From Asparagopsis taxiformis (Eukaryota > Rhodophyta > Florideophyceae > Bonnemaisoniales > Bonnemaisoniaceae), in NCBI GenBank assembly GCA_030407315.1, contig JALQPE010002267.1:1-64000 (forward strand): DNA of 64,000 nt, given 5' to 3'. The stretch's first letter is position 1. Each line of letters opens with the position of its first letter. The position numbers were made by a program, and so were the translations under genes. Positions 54,962 to 64,000 of this stretch are shown piece after piece. The notes under the pieces were generated by a model. It had not been told where the DNA came from, searched no databases, and was given only the letters and a program-made list of their open reading frames with translations.

Positions 54962-55816
54962 ATGGGCAATTTCCTCTCAAGTCCCGTCAAGGTGCTCAAT
55001 TTCGCCAGTTCCAGCATCGCACGCGACACATCCGCATCCGCCGACATCGCCGCCCAGCTCAAGAAGCGCATCCAGTTGCTCTATGTAAACTTCATATCCG
55101 CATCCGGCGTCGACTACGACGCAATGCGCAATAGCGCCGACTTTGCCGCCTTTGTGTCCGAGACGCGCCGTCTGCCGTCGCTGGATGTGCTCGACGCGCT
55201 ACCGGACGACGCGCACAAAATTGCCTTTTTCGTCAATTTGTACAACGCGTGCACATTGCATGCCGTCACAACGGTCGGCGCGCCGCCGAACAGCTCCGTG
55301 CTTCGGCTGCTCTTCGCGATGATGGTCGGCTATGCGGTCGGTCCGTATCAACTGTCGCTCAACGACATGGAGAACGGCATTCTACGCGCCAATCGTGGCG
55401 TGTCCATACTGCCGTCGCCGTTCTCCAAACGCGACCCGCGATTAGCGCTCGCCGTGGACACGCTCGATGCGCGCATTCACTTTGTGCTCAATTGCGCCGC
55501 GAACAGTTGCCCGCCCGTGCTGTTCCTCACGGCGGACAATTTGGAGGATTCGTTGCAGATTGCTACGCGTGGCTTTCTAGCGAACCGGGATAACTTTAGT
55601 GTAGATGGCAAACAGATCGAGCTTTCGCAGATTTTCAATTGGTACAAACGTGACTTTGCGCCAGACGGCTCAGATCGAGCGCTGTTGCAATTCGTACTCA
55701 AGAATGCTGATCCGACGCAGCAGTCCACCATCGCTCTCGCGAGATTACTAGAGCCAAAGGATGGTCAATTTTGCGTCACGTGGAAACCATACGATTGGAG
55801 CTTGAACAGTTCATAA
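54962..55816 (+). CDS. DUF547-domain protein, probably N-myristoylated
   Basis: Two in-frame ATGs exist at 54890 and 54962. I prefer the second because it gives MGNFLSSPVK, a good N-myristoylation signal (Gly2, Ser6), and 284 residues. A DUF547 domain fills most of the chain: YVNFISASGVDYDAM, HKIAFFVNLYNACTLHAV, PRLALAVDTLDARIHFVLNCAANSCPPV and FNWYKRDF. The family is widespread in plants, algae and bacteria. Conserved Cys and His resemble those of papain-like folds, but no activity is established to my knowledge. Membrane attachment is inferred from the N-terminus. Confidence 0.8.
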   Translation: MGNFLSSPVKVLNFASSSIARDTSASADIAAQLKKRIQLLYVNFISASGVDYDAMRNSADFAAFVSETRRLPSLDVLDALPDDAHKIAFFVNLYNACTLHAVTTVGAPPNSSVLRLLFAMMVGYAVGPYQLSLNDMENGILRANRGVSILPSPFSKRDPRLALAVDTLDARIHFVLNCAANSCPPVLFLTADNLEDSLQIATRGFLANRDNFSVDGKQIELSQIFNWYKRDFAPDGSDRALLQFVLKNADPTQQSTIALARLLEPKDGQFCVTWKPYDWSLNSS

Positions 55817-56126
55817 AGTGGGGCGATGCTCCGCGCGTAGACTCGATTCGTATTTATGCCAATAGACGACAATTTGTCGTTTGAGGGCTGCAAATTAAAA
55901 TTCCATTTTTTTTTGGCATCCATCACTCTGGGTGCATCTGACTCTCTGAATCGCTCTACCGGCAACCGTCAGGTGGTATCTGTGCGCTGCTTTTACGCCG
56001 ATATCTCTCGTTGCCCATCGTCCCCAATCCGCTTCTCCCGACCGAAGCCCAATCTTGAGTGCGCGTCTAGCCGCATCGCCCATCGCTACCTCCAAAGATC
56101 CGTCCTAGTTCGCGCCCGCATGCACA

Positions 56127-57891
56127 ATGGGTTTCTCCGATAGACCGTTGAGCTCATCGCCATGGACGGTACGCAACAATACGCTCCCAATTTGCGCTGC
56201 ATCATCGCACAATAGCTAACCACCCATTTTCAATCGCATGTGACGCCCCATTCATAGGTCGTTCTCCAGGGAACCCGTCTCAAGTACGAGGATGCAACCT
56301 TGCTCGATAAGCTTGAATACGCGCTTCGAATTGGAGCGTCCTCCGTTGAGCGCCATTTAAGCCAACCGGATGTCGTCAAAAATTTAGCGGTATGCAACAC
56401 GCGCCCACTTACAAATTCAATACCATCGCATTGTCCATTCATCTTCATCGCGTACTGACCGTCCCAATTCAACTCCGCCTGGCGCAGTCCGCGCTCGCAG
56501 ATACTGTGGCAAGTATTTCCAACGAAGATTCGCTCATTCGTGCCGGAAAACTTTTCGGCACCGTTGTTGAGTTTGTCTCCCCAACGAGCAACGAGTCGTT
56601 CTGTACCAATTTTCTGCAAGGCCTTTCCACCGACCTTTTCGCTCCATTCGTTGCCGTTTTGGCCAGTGAAAAGGATGTCTCCTCTTGGTTTGCAGGTGCA
56701 CTCGGTCGTATCCTTGGCCAAAAGTGTGTAATTGCTTTTGCAGACTCCATAGGTAGTTCTGATCTGCTAGAAGAACAGCGTGTCAAGTATGTCACATACC
56801 TGTCGTCCACACTTGCTTCTATTACCGAGGATTGCGTAACGGCAAATATGGAGGGTGATGAAGAGGAAGAAACAGAGCATGTTGGGCCCTTGCCCACTGC
56901 TCCTGTCCCGTCTCTTTCCTCCAGCCTCTCCGTACCTGATTCAGCTGCTTCATCTCTTGGTTACATTCCCACTGTATCCGGCATCTCCGGTGGTATGCCC
57001 TCACCGGGTTACGTTACCTCTGGTGACGAGCAACTCGGCCGCATTCTGTCCGGTCTTGCCATTTTCCTTTCCACCGATGACAACCGTTTTCTGTTCTGCA
57101 AAACGCCATCTTCAGCGCCCGATGGAGGATACGGGCCGTCCAAGCTCGCCGGTTTGTTGGACAAGAACGTCGGTCTACCTGTGCAAGTTTACTATCAGAC
57201 AGTGTTTTGTCTATGGCTACTTTCGTTTGCCAGTCAACAAAACTCAACCTCCTCGGTCACCGAGTGCGTTTCAAATGCTCTCGAGGAAGCTGCAGTGCCT
57301 CGTCGTTTGACTGCAGTTCTGCGTGAAGTGTGGGCAGAGAAAGTTGTTCGCATTTCTCTGGCGACTCTACGCAACATAATGCAGATGTCGATAACTCTGC
57401 GAAAGGAAATGATCGGCGCCGGTCTCGTCGGAGCGTTGCAGTCGTTGTGCTTCAGAAGATGGAACGACGAGGACATTCGTGACGATCTCGGCGTTTTAGC
57501 CGAAGCGCTGGAATCTGAACTGGCGTCGATGAGCAACTTTGATGTGTACCGCGCCGAAGTGTTGTCCGGTGCTCTGGAATGGACGCCGGCGCACAACGAT
57601 GAGATGTTCTGGAGAGAAAATGTGGAGAAGCTTGAACGCAACCAACAGGAGGTGTTGCGATGCATGGTTCGTCTGCTACATGAATCGTCGAATACCATTG
57701 TTCTGGCGGTGGCGTGCAATGATCTAGCACAGTTTATCAAATTCCATCCGCGAGGTCGTGCGATCGCGCAATCGCTCGGCGTCAAGGCGCGCCTCATGGA
57801 ACTGATGGTGTCGGGAGAAGGTGACGTTCGTCGCTACGCGCTCAACTGTGTACAAGTACTAATGATACGTTGGAATCGACAGGAGTCATAG
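56127..57891 (+). CDS. VMA13: V-type proton ATPase subunit H, three exons
   Basis: Subunit H caps the V1 sector and couples or silences ATP hydrolysis when V1 and Vo separate. Exon 3 (56488-57891) holds the conserved armadillo-type core, including FCLWLLSF and, near the end, FDVYRAEVLSGALEWTPAHNDEMFWREN, FHPRGR and YALNCVQVLM, all diagnostic. I place exon 1 at 56127-56168 (MGFSDRPLSSSPWT) and exon 2 at 56258-56389 (starting VVLQGTRLKYEDATLL). They are joined by introns 56169-56257 (GTACGC...CATAG) and 56390-56487 (GTATGC...GCGCAG, with CTGAC as a branch-site candidate). Both introns are phase 0. The product is 525 residues, and PWxxxL matches the family's N-terminal IPW segment. Confidence 0.88.
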
Positions 57892-58100
57892 AGATACGGT
57901 TTTTCGCGTTTCAACTTGCAGTCGGCAAGCGGCAATGGAAAGTACACAGCAGTTTTAAGTGGCCTAACGTAAAGGTAAACATCTGCACGTCGAGAAAAGC
58001 TTGTGTGCAGAGAACAGTTGGGGTCAATTAGTATTAGTATGTACGCGTGTAAAATTCATTCATGCAGTTGGTTGTGTGTAGGATTAGATCGATCGAGCGC

Positions 58101-59849
58101 TCATGAATGCTTCTCTGTCGTCGTCGATCTGCGACGTATTCTCGAAACGGTGGTCCATCCGTTCTCCGAGTTGACCTGAGAGGACGGCTCATTCACATGC
58201 TCGTGCACGTCTGGTACACCATTGATATCCGCCTTGATGGGTGATGTATCATCCTGTTGAACGGGCTTGACAGCACTGTCAGCCTTTGCCTTCTTACTTC
58301 GACGTTTGCGCGAAGCACTCTTCGTCTTTGGCTGATCATTCACTGCCGCATGCTCAGCGGTTGTACCGTTCATTCTGCGCTCGACAGGCGGCTCTTCTCG
58401 ATGGCCGTTCGGAGTGTGACTAGGCGTCTCGTCAGCCACTACCGGCTTGGCGGTCTTTGGATGCGAAACAGAATCATCCTTCTGTTTTCTGGCATAGATC
58501 TCCTCAATAATCTTGTCCGGAGAAGCACTGGAAGCACCGATAAAGGCTCCAATAGCACCCAAATAACCGTCGTGCTTGAGGAAAAGTGCTTGCATTTCTC
58601 CTTGCGACCAAAAGTCCACAGCATAAGAAATATCGGTGAGTGTGTACGGGTGGTTGCGAATAAAGTTGCCACCAAAGTAAATTCGGTGCAGATTGTGCAC
58701 ACGTGCATTGAGATAAGCGATCTGGCCGATATTGTACGACACCATTCGAAGAAGTGAAAGTGCAATGTCCTGCGGGCGGTACTGAGCACCAATATAAGTG
58801 GAGACGGTCGGTTTGCACAGACCATCGCTCAAACCGAGCAGCTGCAGTACGGTGCCGATCAGAGGGACAGCGAGTAGAACGGCGATCCACAGTTCCAAGG
58901 TTCCAGAAATGGCACGAATAAGACGATCGTTGAGCATGGAAAGTGACGACGTCTGGGTGCGAGAGTAATCCTTGCGCATCGTAGACTTGCCGAAAGAGGC
59001 GGCAATAACACTGGAGTCGAGGCCCAAATTAGCATACGAGCCGCCATAAATGTCGCCGACAAGCATGTCGACATTCTTGTTGTCGCCTTCTTTGGTGAGC
59101 TCAATGACTTGGTCAAAGGTGGAGCAATCGAGCAGCATACGAGCGAGTCCCCAAAAGGTGCCGCCACCGAGGGAGGACCCACTGACACGTTCGAAAACTG
59201 CATGATCGGTAACTTTCACAATCGAAACACCGCTTCCAATGTTGACGAGCAGATAGGGGAAGGGGTGATTGTTAGTTTTAACAAAATTGCGCGAAGCTGC
59301 GAGCGGACTCATGGGCGGTGTGACACGCTGTTGCTGGGCGGACACCACATAAACCTCTTTCTGAACGGTGGTGAGGAGAAAGTTGAGGCCGGCAACGGTG
59401 CATGCCATTTCGTCGAGATGGGCGAGTTTGACGCCGATTTGATGGCTGAAAGTGGCGTCGAATTTGAATGAGCCGCCGCCGGTGGCACGAATGAGGGTGT
59501 GGCTTTGGTTTTGATCTGCGGTGTTGACCCAGTGCTGACGGATGAATCGGAGGAGTTCGTGGATGTTGCGTGTTTCAAATGCGAAAAAGTGGAGCGTGCC
59601 GCGCAACTGGGGAACGTGCACGGAGAGAGCGGTGGTGGGCATCGCGGAGACACGGTGGATGACGAGGGGCGGGGAGGTAGTGTGGGTGCCATAGGGCTGG
59701 AGATAGAGGAGTTTGGCGAGACTGCCGCCGATATCGAGGGCGAGCGCATTGGATTCGGCGAGGAGATTGACGCGGGACAGAACGGCGAGAGCGGTGTCGA
59801 CTTGGACGAGCTCTTGATCGCGGGAATGGGAGGGCAGAGGTTGAGACAT
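58101..59849 (-). CDS. PANK: Pantothenate kinase (type II, eukaryotic)
   Basis: The ATG at 59849 gives MSQPLPSHSR and 582 residues. It phosphorylates pantothenate, the first step of CoA synthesis. Motifs: ALDIGGSLAKLLYL (phosphate loop), RATGGGSFKF, LDEMACTVAGLNFLL, YLLVNIGSGVSIVKV, RVSGSSLGGGTFWGL, GDIYGGSYANLGL, and RIYFGGNFIRNHPYTL, FWSQGEMQALFLKHDGYLGAIGAF near the end. Between MRKDYS and ALSLLRMVSYNIGQIA lies an insert of about 60 residues with a hydrophobic helix (LWIAVLLAVPLIGTVLQLLGL) that animal PANKs lack at this point. A C-terminal extension of ~150 residues is basic and disordered. Head-to-head with NDUFAF7. Confidence 0.9.
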   Translation of the reverse strand: MSQPLPSHSRDQELVQVDTALAVLSRVNLLAESNALALDIGGSLAKLLYLQPYGTHTTSPPLVIHRVSAMPTTALSVHVPQLRGTLHFFAFETRNIHELLRFIRQHWVNTADQNQSHTLIRATGGGSFKFDATFSHQIGVKLAHLDEMACTVAGLNFLLTTVQKEVYVVSAQQQRVTPPMSPLAASRNFVKTNNHPFPYLLVNIGSGVSIVKVTDHAVFERVSGSSLGGGTFWGLARMLLDCSTFDQVIELTKEGDNKNVDMLVGDIYGGSYANLGLDSSVIAASFGKSTMRKDYSRTQTSSLSMLNDRLIRAISGTLELWIAVLLAVPLIGTVLQLLGLSDGLCKPTVSTYIGAQYRPQDIALSLLRMVSYNIGQIAYLNARVHNLHRIYFGGNFIRNHPYTLTDISYAVDFWSQGEMQALFLKHDGYLGAIGAFIGASSASPDKIIEEIYARKQKDDSVSHPKTAKPVVADETPSHTPNGHREEPPVERRMNGTTAEHAAVNDQPKTKSASRKRRSKKAKADSAVKPVQQDDTSPIKADINGVPDVHEHVNEPSSQVNSENGWTTVSRIRRRSTTTEKHS

Positions 59850-60172
59850 ATTGACGGGAGCGAGGTGGAGATTGAGTGATTGGCGCGGCAATGGGCGGCA
59901 AGTTAAAGGGGTTAGCGGTAGTAGAGCGGGATGTATGTTGAGGTTTGGTGGGAATGTTATTATGAAGGGCGAGTGAATGAGGTGAAAGGTCCAAGTGGCA
60001 AACACGGATTGGACAAGGTAATGATTGCGTGTTGTGCGTATGAAATGATACGTAATACTGTAATGAATTGGCGAGCGTATGTCGTTGCAACGAATAGACA
60101 AACGGGCACAAAGTGGAAGCGACGGCAGCGTGGCGCGGGCGCGGCGCGGCGCCAATCAGCGTCATCATCGAC
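59850..60172. promoter_or_regulatory. Shared divergent promoter region, PANK / NDUFAF7
   Basis: 323 bp separate the two start codons, so both promoters must overlap here. I see no clear TATA box. Confidence 0.5.
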
Positions 60173-61393
60173 ATGCAATGCAACTCAGCGCGCTGGCGGC
60201 AACTATGGCACGCGGCAAGCAATGTGCTGCGTCGATGTCACACGGGCACATCATCATCAGCGGGTGCAACAGCGCTGGAGGCGCAGCTAGTGAAGCGCAT
60301 CCGTTTCAACGGGCCGATGACGGTAGCATCGTACATGCGCGAATGTCTGACACATCCGCAGCACGGCTACTACACGACGCGACCGACGATCTTCGGGGCG
60401 TCTGGGGACTTTATCACGGCGCCACAAATCTCGCCTGTATTCGGCGAACTGATCGGGGTATGGATCGCGCACCAACTGCAACAACAGGACGCGCGCCCGT
60501 TCCGTCTGGCCGAACTAGGACCTGGCGACGGACGATTACTATGCGACATTATGCGCACATTAACACGTCTCTCCGCACGACCGGTCGGCATCTCGCTACT
60601 CGAAGCGAGCGCGCCACTACGCAAACAACAAGCGCAAGTACTGGCGGCTCACGACCTGCCCGTCAAGTGGTGCTCGTCAATCGACGCCATGCTATCGGAT
60701 GACACGCGACACATGATCGTTGCGCAGGAATTTCTCGACGCGCTACCGGTACACGTGTTCCAACGGGAGAGCGTGGACGCGCCGTGGCGCGAACGACTCG
60801 TGGACGTGGACCGAAGCGATGCGTTGCAATTTGTGGCGGCCAAGTCGTCGACGAGCGCGATAGCGCTGTTGGATTCGGTGCGATGCGCGGGGCGTGTGGC
60901 GGAGATTTGTGCCGACGCGTTGGCGATCGTCGAGACGATCGGTATGCATGTCGGTCGACATGGCGGCGCGTTTCTCGTCGTCGATTATGGCCGCGAAATG
61001 ATCCAACATGACACTTTGCGTGGCGTCGCCGCGCATCGTGTCGTGCATGCGTTATGGCGGGCGGGCGAGATCGACGTCACGGCAGATGTGAATTTCGGCC
61101 ATTTGCGGCAGATTGCGCAACGTAACAAGACGATTCGATTTGTGGGCAGCGTGAGTCAACGACAGTTTCTGCTACGCATGGGCGCGGCGCAACGGTTTCG
61201 ACGATTGGCGTATAGTGTTGTGCAGCGTGCGCGTGACGACACTTGGACAGACGATAAAATCGATGCGCATTTAGCGCAGTTGCAGGCCGATTATGATCGA
61301 TTGGTTGCCACCGATGGCGACGCTATGGGCCAATTGTATCGTGTAGCGGCAATTTGTCCCAAATATATCCAAAATATTGCCGGGTTTTCCTGA
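60173..61393 (+). CDS. NDUFAF7: Protein arginine methyltransferase NDUFAF7 (MidA family), mitochondrial
   Basis: The ATG at 60173 gives 406 residues. MQCNSARWRQLWHAASNVLRR is a good mitochondrial presequence. The family methylates an Arg of complex I subunit NDUFS2 early in assembly. Motifs: PMTVASYMRECLTHPQHGYY, GDFITAPQISPVFGELIG, LAELGPGDGRLLCDIMR (SAM-binding loop), EFLDALPVHVFQ, FLVVDYGR and a C-terminal region with FVGSVSQRQFLLRMGA, all in the usual order. Length is normal. The gene is intronless and 170 bp upstream of the sterol reductase on the same strand. Confidence 0.9.
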   Translation: MQCNSARWRQLWHAASNVLRRCHTGTSSSAGATALEAQLVKRIRFNGPMTVASYMRECLTHPQHGYYTTRPTIFGASGDFITAPQISPVFGELIGVWIAHQLQQQDARPFRLAELGPGDGRLLCDIMRTLTRLSARPVGISLLEASAPLRKQQAQVLAAHDLPVKWCSSIDAMLSDDTRHMIVAQEFLDALPVHVFQRESVDAPWRERLVDVDRSDALQFVAAKSSTSAIALLDSVRCAGRVAEICADALAIVETIGMHVGRHGGAFLVVDYGREMIQHDTLRGVAAHRVVHALWRAGEIDVTADVNFGHLRQIAQRNKTIRFVGSVSQRQFLLRMGAAQRFRRLAYSVVQRARDDTWTDDKIDAHLAQLQADYDRLVATDGDAMGQLYRVAAICPKYIQNIAGFS

Positions 61394-61563
61394 AAATAAA
61401 CTCGACACGCGCATCGCTCGCAAGAGGCGCCAGCCGTTGCACGCACCGTAGCATTGCATCGAGTCATCACTCAAGCCGCCACCCATCCCATCCCATCCAT
61501 TCATTATAATGCGCCCAATTTCCCCATCACCATGCCCGACCAACGATCCGCACCGTCCCCACC

Positions 61564-63258
61564 ATGCGTCGCAAACCCCTCTCCTCCCCCGATCCCCATC
61601 CATGGTGGACCCCGACCGACGCCGCCCCGCGCCCGCGCAAGGCCCATCCGCGCGCGCCCTTCTCCGCCATGGACTTTGCCATGCAGTTCCGCTGGATCCT
61701 CATCATCCCCCTCGTGCTCCCGCTCTCCTTCCTCTGGGCTCGATTCCACCAATTCCGCGTCTGGTTGGACGCCCTTCGTCGCGGCCCCGCCACAATCGCC
61801 AAGCACAATCAGCGTGTCCAGCGCGTCTGTCGCCAAATCGCCGCCCGCGATCCCGATTCCGACGCCCTCATCTGCACCGCCCGCCCCTCCTTCTGGTCCG
61901 TCACCACCCGCGATTCCGCGTACAAGCGCCGCGCTTTCCCCGTCGATCTCGCCGATCTCGCCGACATCGTGCACGTCGATCTCGACGCCATGACCGTGCG
62001 CATGGAGCCCTACGTGGATATGGGCCATGTCACCGCAACCTTGCTCAAATTGGGCGTCTGTCTACCCGTCGTGCCCGAGTATGATGATCTCACCGTTGGC
62101 GGACTCGTGTGCGGATACGGCATCGAGGGCTCCAGTCACAAGTATGGGCTCTTCTACGATCAAGTGCTGTCTATGGAAGTCGTGCTTGCGGACGGTTCCT
62201 TGGTGCGCGCGACCAGGGATAATGAACATAGAGATTTGTTCTTTGCTTTGCCATGGTCGTATGGCGCGATTGGAATGTTGGTCGGTGTGGAAATGAATCT
62301 GATTCGTGTCAAGCCATATATGAAAGTCACTTATTACCCCGTCGCGGGTACTATACAGCAGATGTGCCAAAGTTGGCAGCGCTTTCTCGTGCCCACCGAC
62401 CGTCCGTGGGCAGAGTATGTCGAGGGGATTATTTACAGCTCCGATCGTGGCGTTATTATGACTGCTGATTATGCGGATGAAGCCGAAGCGCTGGCGTCCG
62501 GAAAGCTGAATGATATGGGTTGGTGGTTTAAACCCTGGTTTCACAAGCATGTGAAGGAGGCCGTCCTGGATCGCACAGTTGACGGCGCTCCCGTTGTTGA
62601 ATATGTCCCGACGCGAGCGTATTATCATCGTCACACCAGAAGTCTGTACTGGGAAGCTGATTTGCTGGTGCCGATGGGCAATCATCCGATGTTTCGCTGG
62701 TTGCTCGGCTGGTTGATGCCGCCGCGCGTCAGTTTTCTAAAGCTCACCATGGTGCCCAAAATGGTGGAGTATTACAACTCACGATTCGTCGCTCAAGATA
62801 TTCTGGTGCCATTGCACAAGACGGCCGATTGTATGGAGTTTCTTCATGATGAGTACGATATCTACCCGTTGTGGCTGTGTCCACATCGCATATTTAAGAC
62901 GCGCATGGGCACCATGCTCGATTGTGAGCAGGGGTACGACGAGGAACCGCTGGCTCAGGGTGACACGCCCGAGGCGCAGATGTACACCGACCTGGGCATT
63001 TGGTACACACCGGGGCACATTTTGCACGGAGAACAGTTTGATGCGGCGCAAGCGAGTGATAACATGGAAAAATGGCTTATCGATAACAATGGATATCAAA
63101 CGTTGTATGCGATTACAGAACTTACAGAAAAGAATTTCTGGACCATGTTTGATAAGACGTTGTATCAGAAGTGTCGCGAAAAGTATGGTGCCATTGGCAA
63201 GTTTATGGATGTGTACTATAAAGTTGGCAAGAGAAAGTTGGAAAAGAAGAGCAAGTAA
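61564..63258 (+). CDS. DHCR24: Delta(24)-sterol reductase (DHCR24/DWF1 family)
   Basis: 564 residues from the ATG at 61564; a second ATG at 61669 would give 529 and place the membrane anchor (FRWILIIPLVLPLSFLW) directly at the N-terminus, as in relatives. It reduces the C24 double bond of the sterol side chain using FAD and NADPH in the ER, the step giving cholesterol, the main sterol of many red algae. The FAD-binding (PF01565-type) region shows DLTVGGLVCGYGIEGSSHKYG and EVVLADGSLVRATRDNEH then DLFFALPWSYGAIGML. The C-terminal part has YDIYPLWLCPHR and GIWYTPGHILHGEQFD, all family hallmarks. Complete and unbroken. Confidence 0.93.
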   Translation: MRRKPLSSPDPHPWWTPTDAAPRPRKAHPRAPFSAMDFAMQFRWILIIPLVLPLSFLWARFHQFRVWLDALRRGPATIAKHNQRVQRVCRQIAARDPDSDALICTARPSFWSVTTRDSAYKRRAFPVDLADLADIVHVDLDAMTVRMEPYVDMGHVTATLLKLGVCLPVVPEYDDLTVGGLVCGYGIEGSSHKYGLFYDQVLSMEVVLADGSLVRATRDNEHRDLFFALPWSYGAIGMLVGVEMNLIRVKPYMKVTYYPVAGTIQQMCQSWQRFLVPTDRPWAEYVEGIIYSSDRGVIMTADYADEAEALASGKLNDMGWWFKPWFHKHVKEAVLDRTVDGAPVVEYVPTRAYYHRHTRSLYWEADLLVPMGNHPMFRWLLGWLMPPRVSFLKLTMVPKMVEYYNSRFVAQDILVPLHKTADCMEFLHDEYDIYPLWLCPHRIFKTRMGTMLDCEQGYDEEPLAQGDTPEAQMYTDLGIWYTPGHILHGEQFDAAQASDNMEKWLIDNNGYQTLYAITELTEKNFWTMFDKTLYQKCREKYGAIGKFMDVYYKVGKRKLEKKSK

Positions 63259-63614
63259 AGAGCAGGTGCATAGAAGAGCATGATTCGCTTTTATATATCC
63301 ATGTAGTTTTTGGCTTGCCACATCACATCCTCGAATGCGGCACGTCTCTTCCACGATAAAGACTTCCAGCCGCCCACAGTATATATCTAACCAGTTAAGC
63401 AATTAGGATCTACTCTCTTTTCTGCATGCCCGAGACATCTCAAGCTCTATTGATCTACTACAGATAGACACACAAGACGTTTGCAGCGAGGCAGAACCAT
63501 TTTCTCTCCAAAAACCTGTCGGCTCTTACATAGACATTCGAAACCTTGCGCTATACAGATTATGCCGTCGGCCGACCCCACATGACAACATCATCATCAT
63601 ACCGATTGATTGCA
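63259..63614. other. Intergenic between convergent genes
   Basis: 356 bp between the sterol reductase and the PP2A subunit; nothing recognised. Confidence 0.4.
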
Positions 63615-64000
63615 TTAAGAAGGGCATGTGCCAAGCTTTTGCAGAGCTTGCTGCGCAAAGTAATTCACATCCTTGTCCTTTTCGGCTGCGTCCACAAGCG
63701 TGAGCAGGCACGGTCGAATCTTCGATTCACGAACATCTTGTCGCACGTACGGAATAACACGGTTCAGAGTCTTTGCTGAGCAGAATCTGACATTGGGCAC
63801 TGGATCTCTACACGCTCTCTCGGTAACAATCGGCAAGAACGACTCTTCCACTACTTCTGTGCCCACCACTTCGGACAAGACGCCGATCGCGTGCAAAGAC
63901 GTCATTCGAAGAAGGTAATTGTTGGAGCGGTCAAACATGCCGAGCACCTGTGGCACGATATGATCTTTGGCCCATGCAAGTCCAAACACTTCTGTCAAGG
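63615..64000 (-). CDS. PPP2R1A: PP2A 65-kDa scaffold subunit A, C-terminal part
   Basis: Only the last ~127 residues are in the window; the gene continues beyond 64000. The HEAT-repeat text matches the C-terminus of PP2A-A closely: FGLAWAKDHIVPQVLGMFD, LRMTSLHAIGVLSEVVG, DPVPNVRFCSAKTLNRVIP and DVNYFAQQALQKL. The subunit holds the catalytic C and regulatory B subunits together; the last repeats, present here, bind the catalytic subunit. Confidence 0.9.
   Translation of the reverse strand, partial: LTEVFGLAWAKDHIVPQVLGMFDRSNNYLLRMTSLHAIGVLSEVVGTEVVEESFLPIVTERACRDPVPNVRFCSAKTLNRVIPYVRQDVRESKIRPCLLTLVDAAEKDKDVNYFAQQALQKLGTCPS

Noticed and set aside
61504..62028. Long minus-strand and alternative plus-strand frames over the DHCR24 start
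   Set aside because: Pro/Arg- or Gly/Glu-rich shadows caused by GC-rich codons of the real gene.

Overview
The window is eukaryotic nuclear DNA. The housekeeping genes are compact and mostly intronless, and the one gene with clear introns (V-ATPase subunit H) has short GT-AG introns of 89 and 98 bp. Base composition is balanced. The gene set includes a DHCR24/DWF1-type sterol reductase, kynureninase and a probably plastid-targeted DUF3727 protein. Gene islands alternate with repeat-rich stretches. This best fits a multicellular red alga of the Chondrus type; that assignment is an inference from style and gene content, not from a marker gene.

Layout. Positions 1-11.6 kb are an accessory block built around copies of a ~200 bp hairpin-bearing repeat. 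It holds (i) a minus-strand gene joining a ParB-like domain to an Fe(II)/2-oxoglutarate dioxygenase-like domain, its frame broken at several G/C runs, and (ii) an intact 1065-residue gene joining a beta-class (CcrM-like) DNA methyltransferase to a SET protein-methyltransferase domain. From 11.7 to 17.2 kb lie a coiled-coil gene and a convergent Plavaka/KDZ-like transposase, also frame-broken. From 17.2 to 27.4 kb is a repeat-rich zone: complex repeats, a 24-bp minisatellite, a 12-copy 43-bp satellite, a gag-like or unknown ORF, an LTR-like TATA region and tandem duplications. From 27.4 to 34.8 kb is a cluster of membrane-anchored trypsin-like proteases, with one pseudoprotease and one protease-less relative. 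Positions 35.9-44.7 kb are a gene island: a small membrane protein, an unknown nuclear-type protein, a HIBCH-like hydrolase, a TB2/HVA22-like membrane protein, a DUF3727 protein, OGG1 and an F-box protein. Positions 44.7-50.7 kb are gene-poor, with a MITE, a second copy of an interspersed repeat and a G-quadruplex-type tract. From 50.7 to 64 kb is a second dense island: NOSIP, taxilin, kynureninase, a DUF547 protein, V-ATPase H, pantothenate kinase, NDUFAF7, DHCR24/DWF1 and a partial PP2A scaffold subunit.

The most striking content is the first block. A DNA-methyltransferase/SET fusion sits beside a ParB/dioxygenase gene and between copies of the same repeat. It reads like a mobile or domesticated chromatin-modification cassette, in which one gene could write marks on both DNA and protein and the other could bind DNA and oxidise a substrate. 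The functional pairing is inference; the domains and repeat layout are visible in the sequence.
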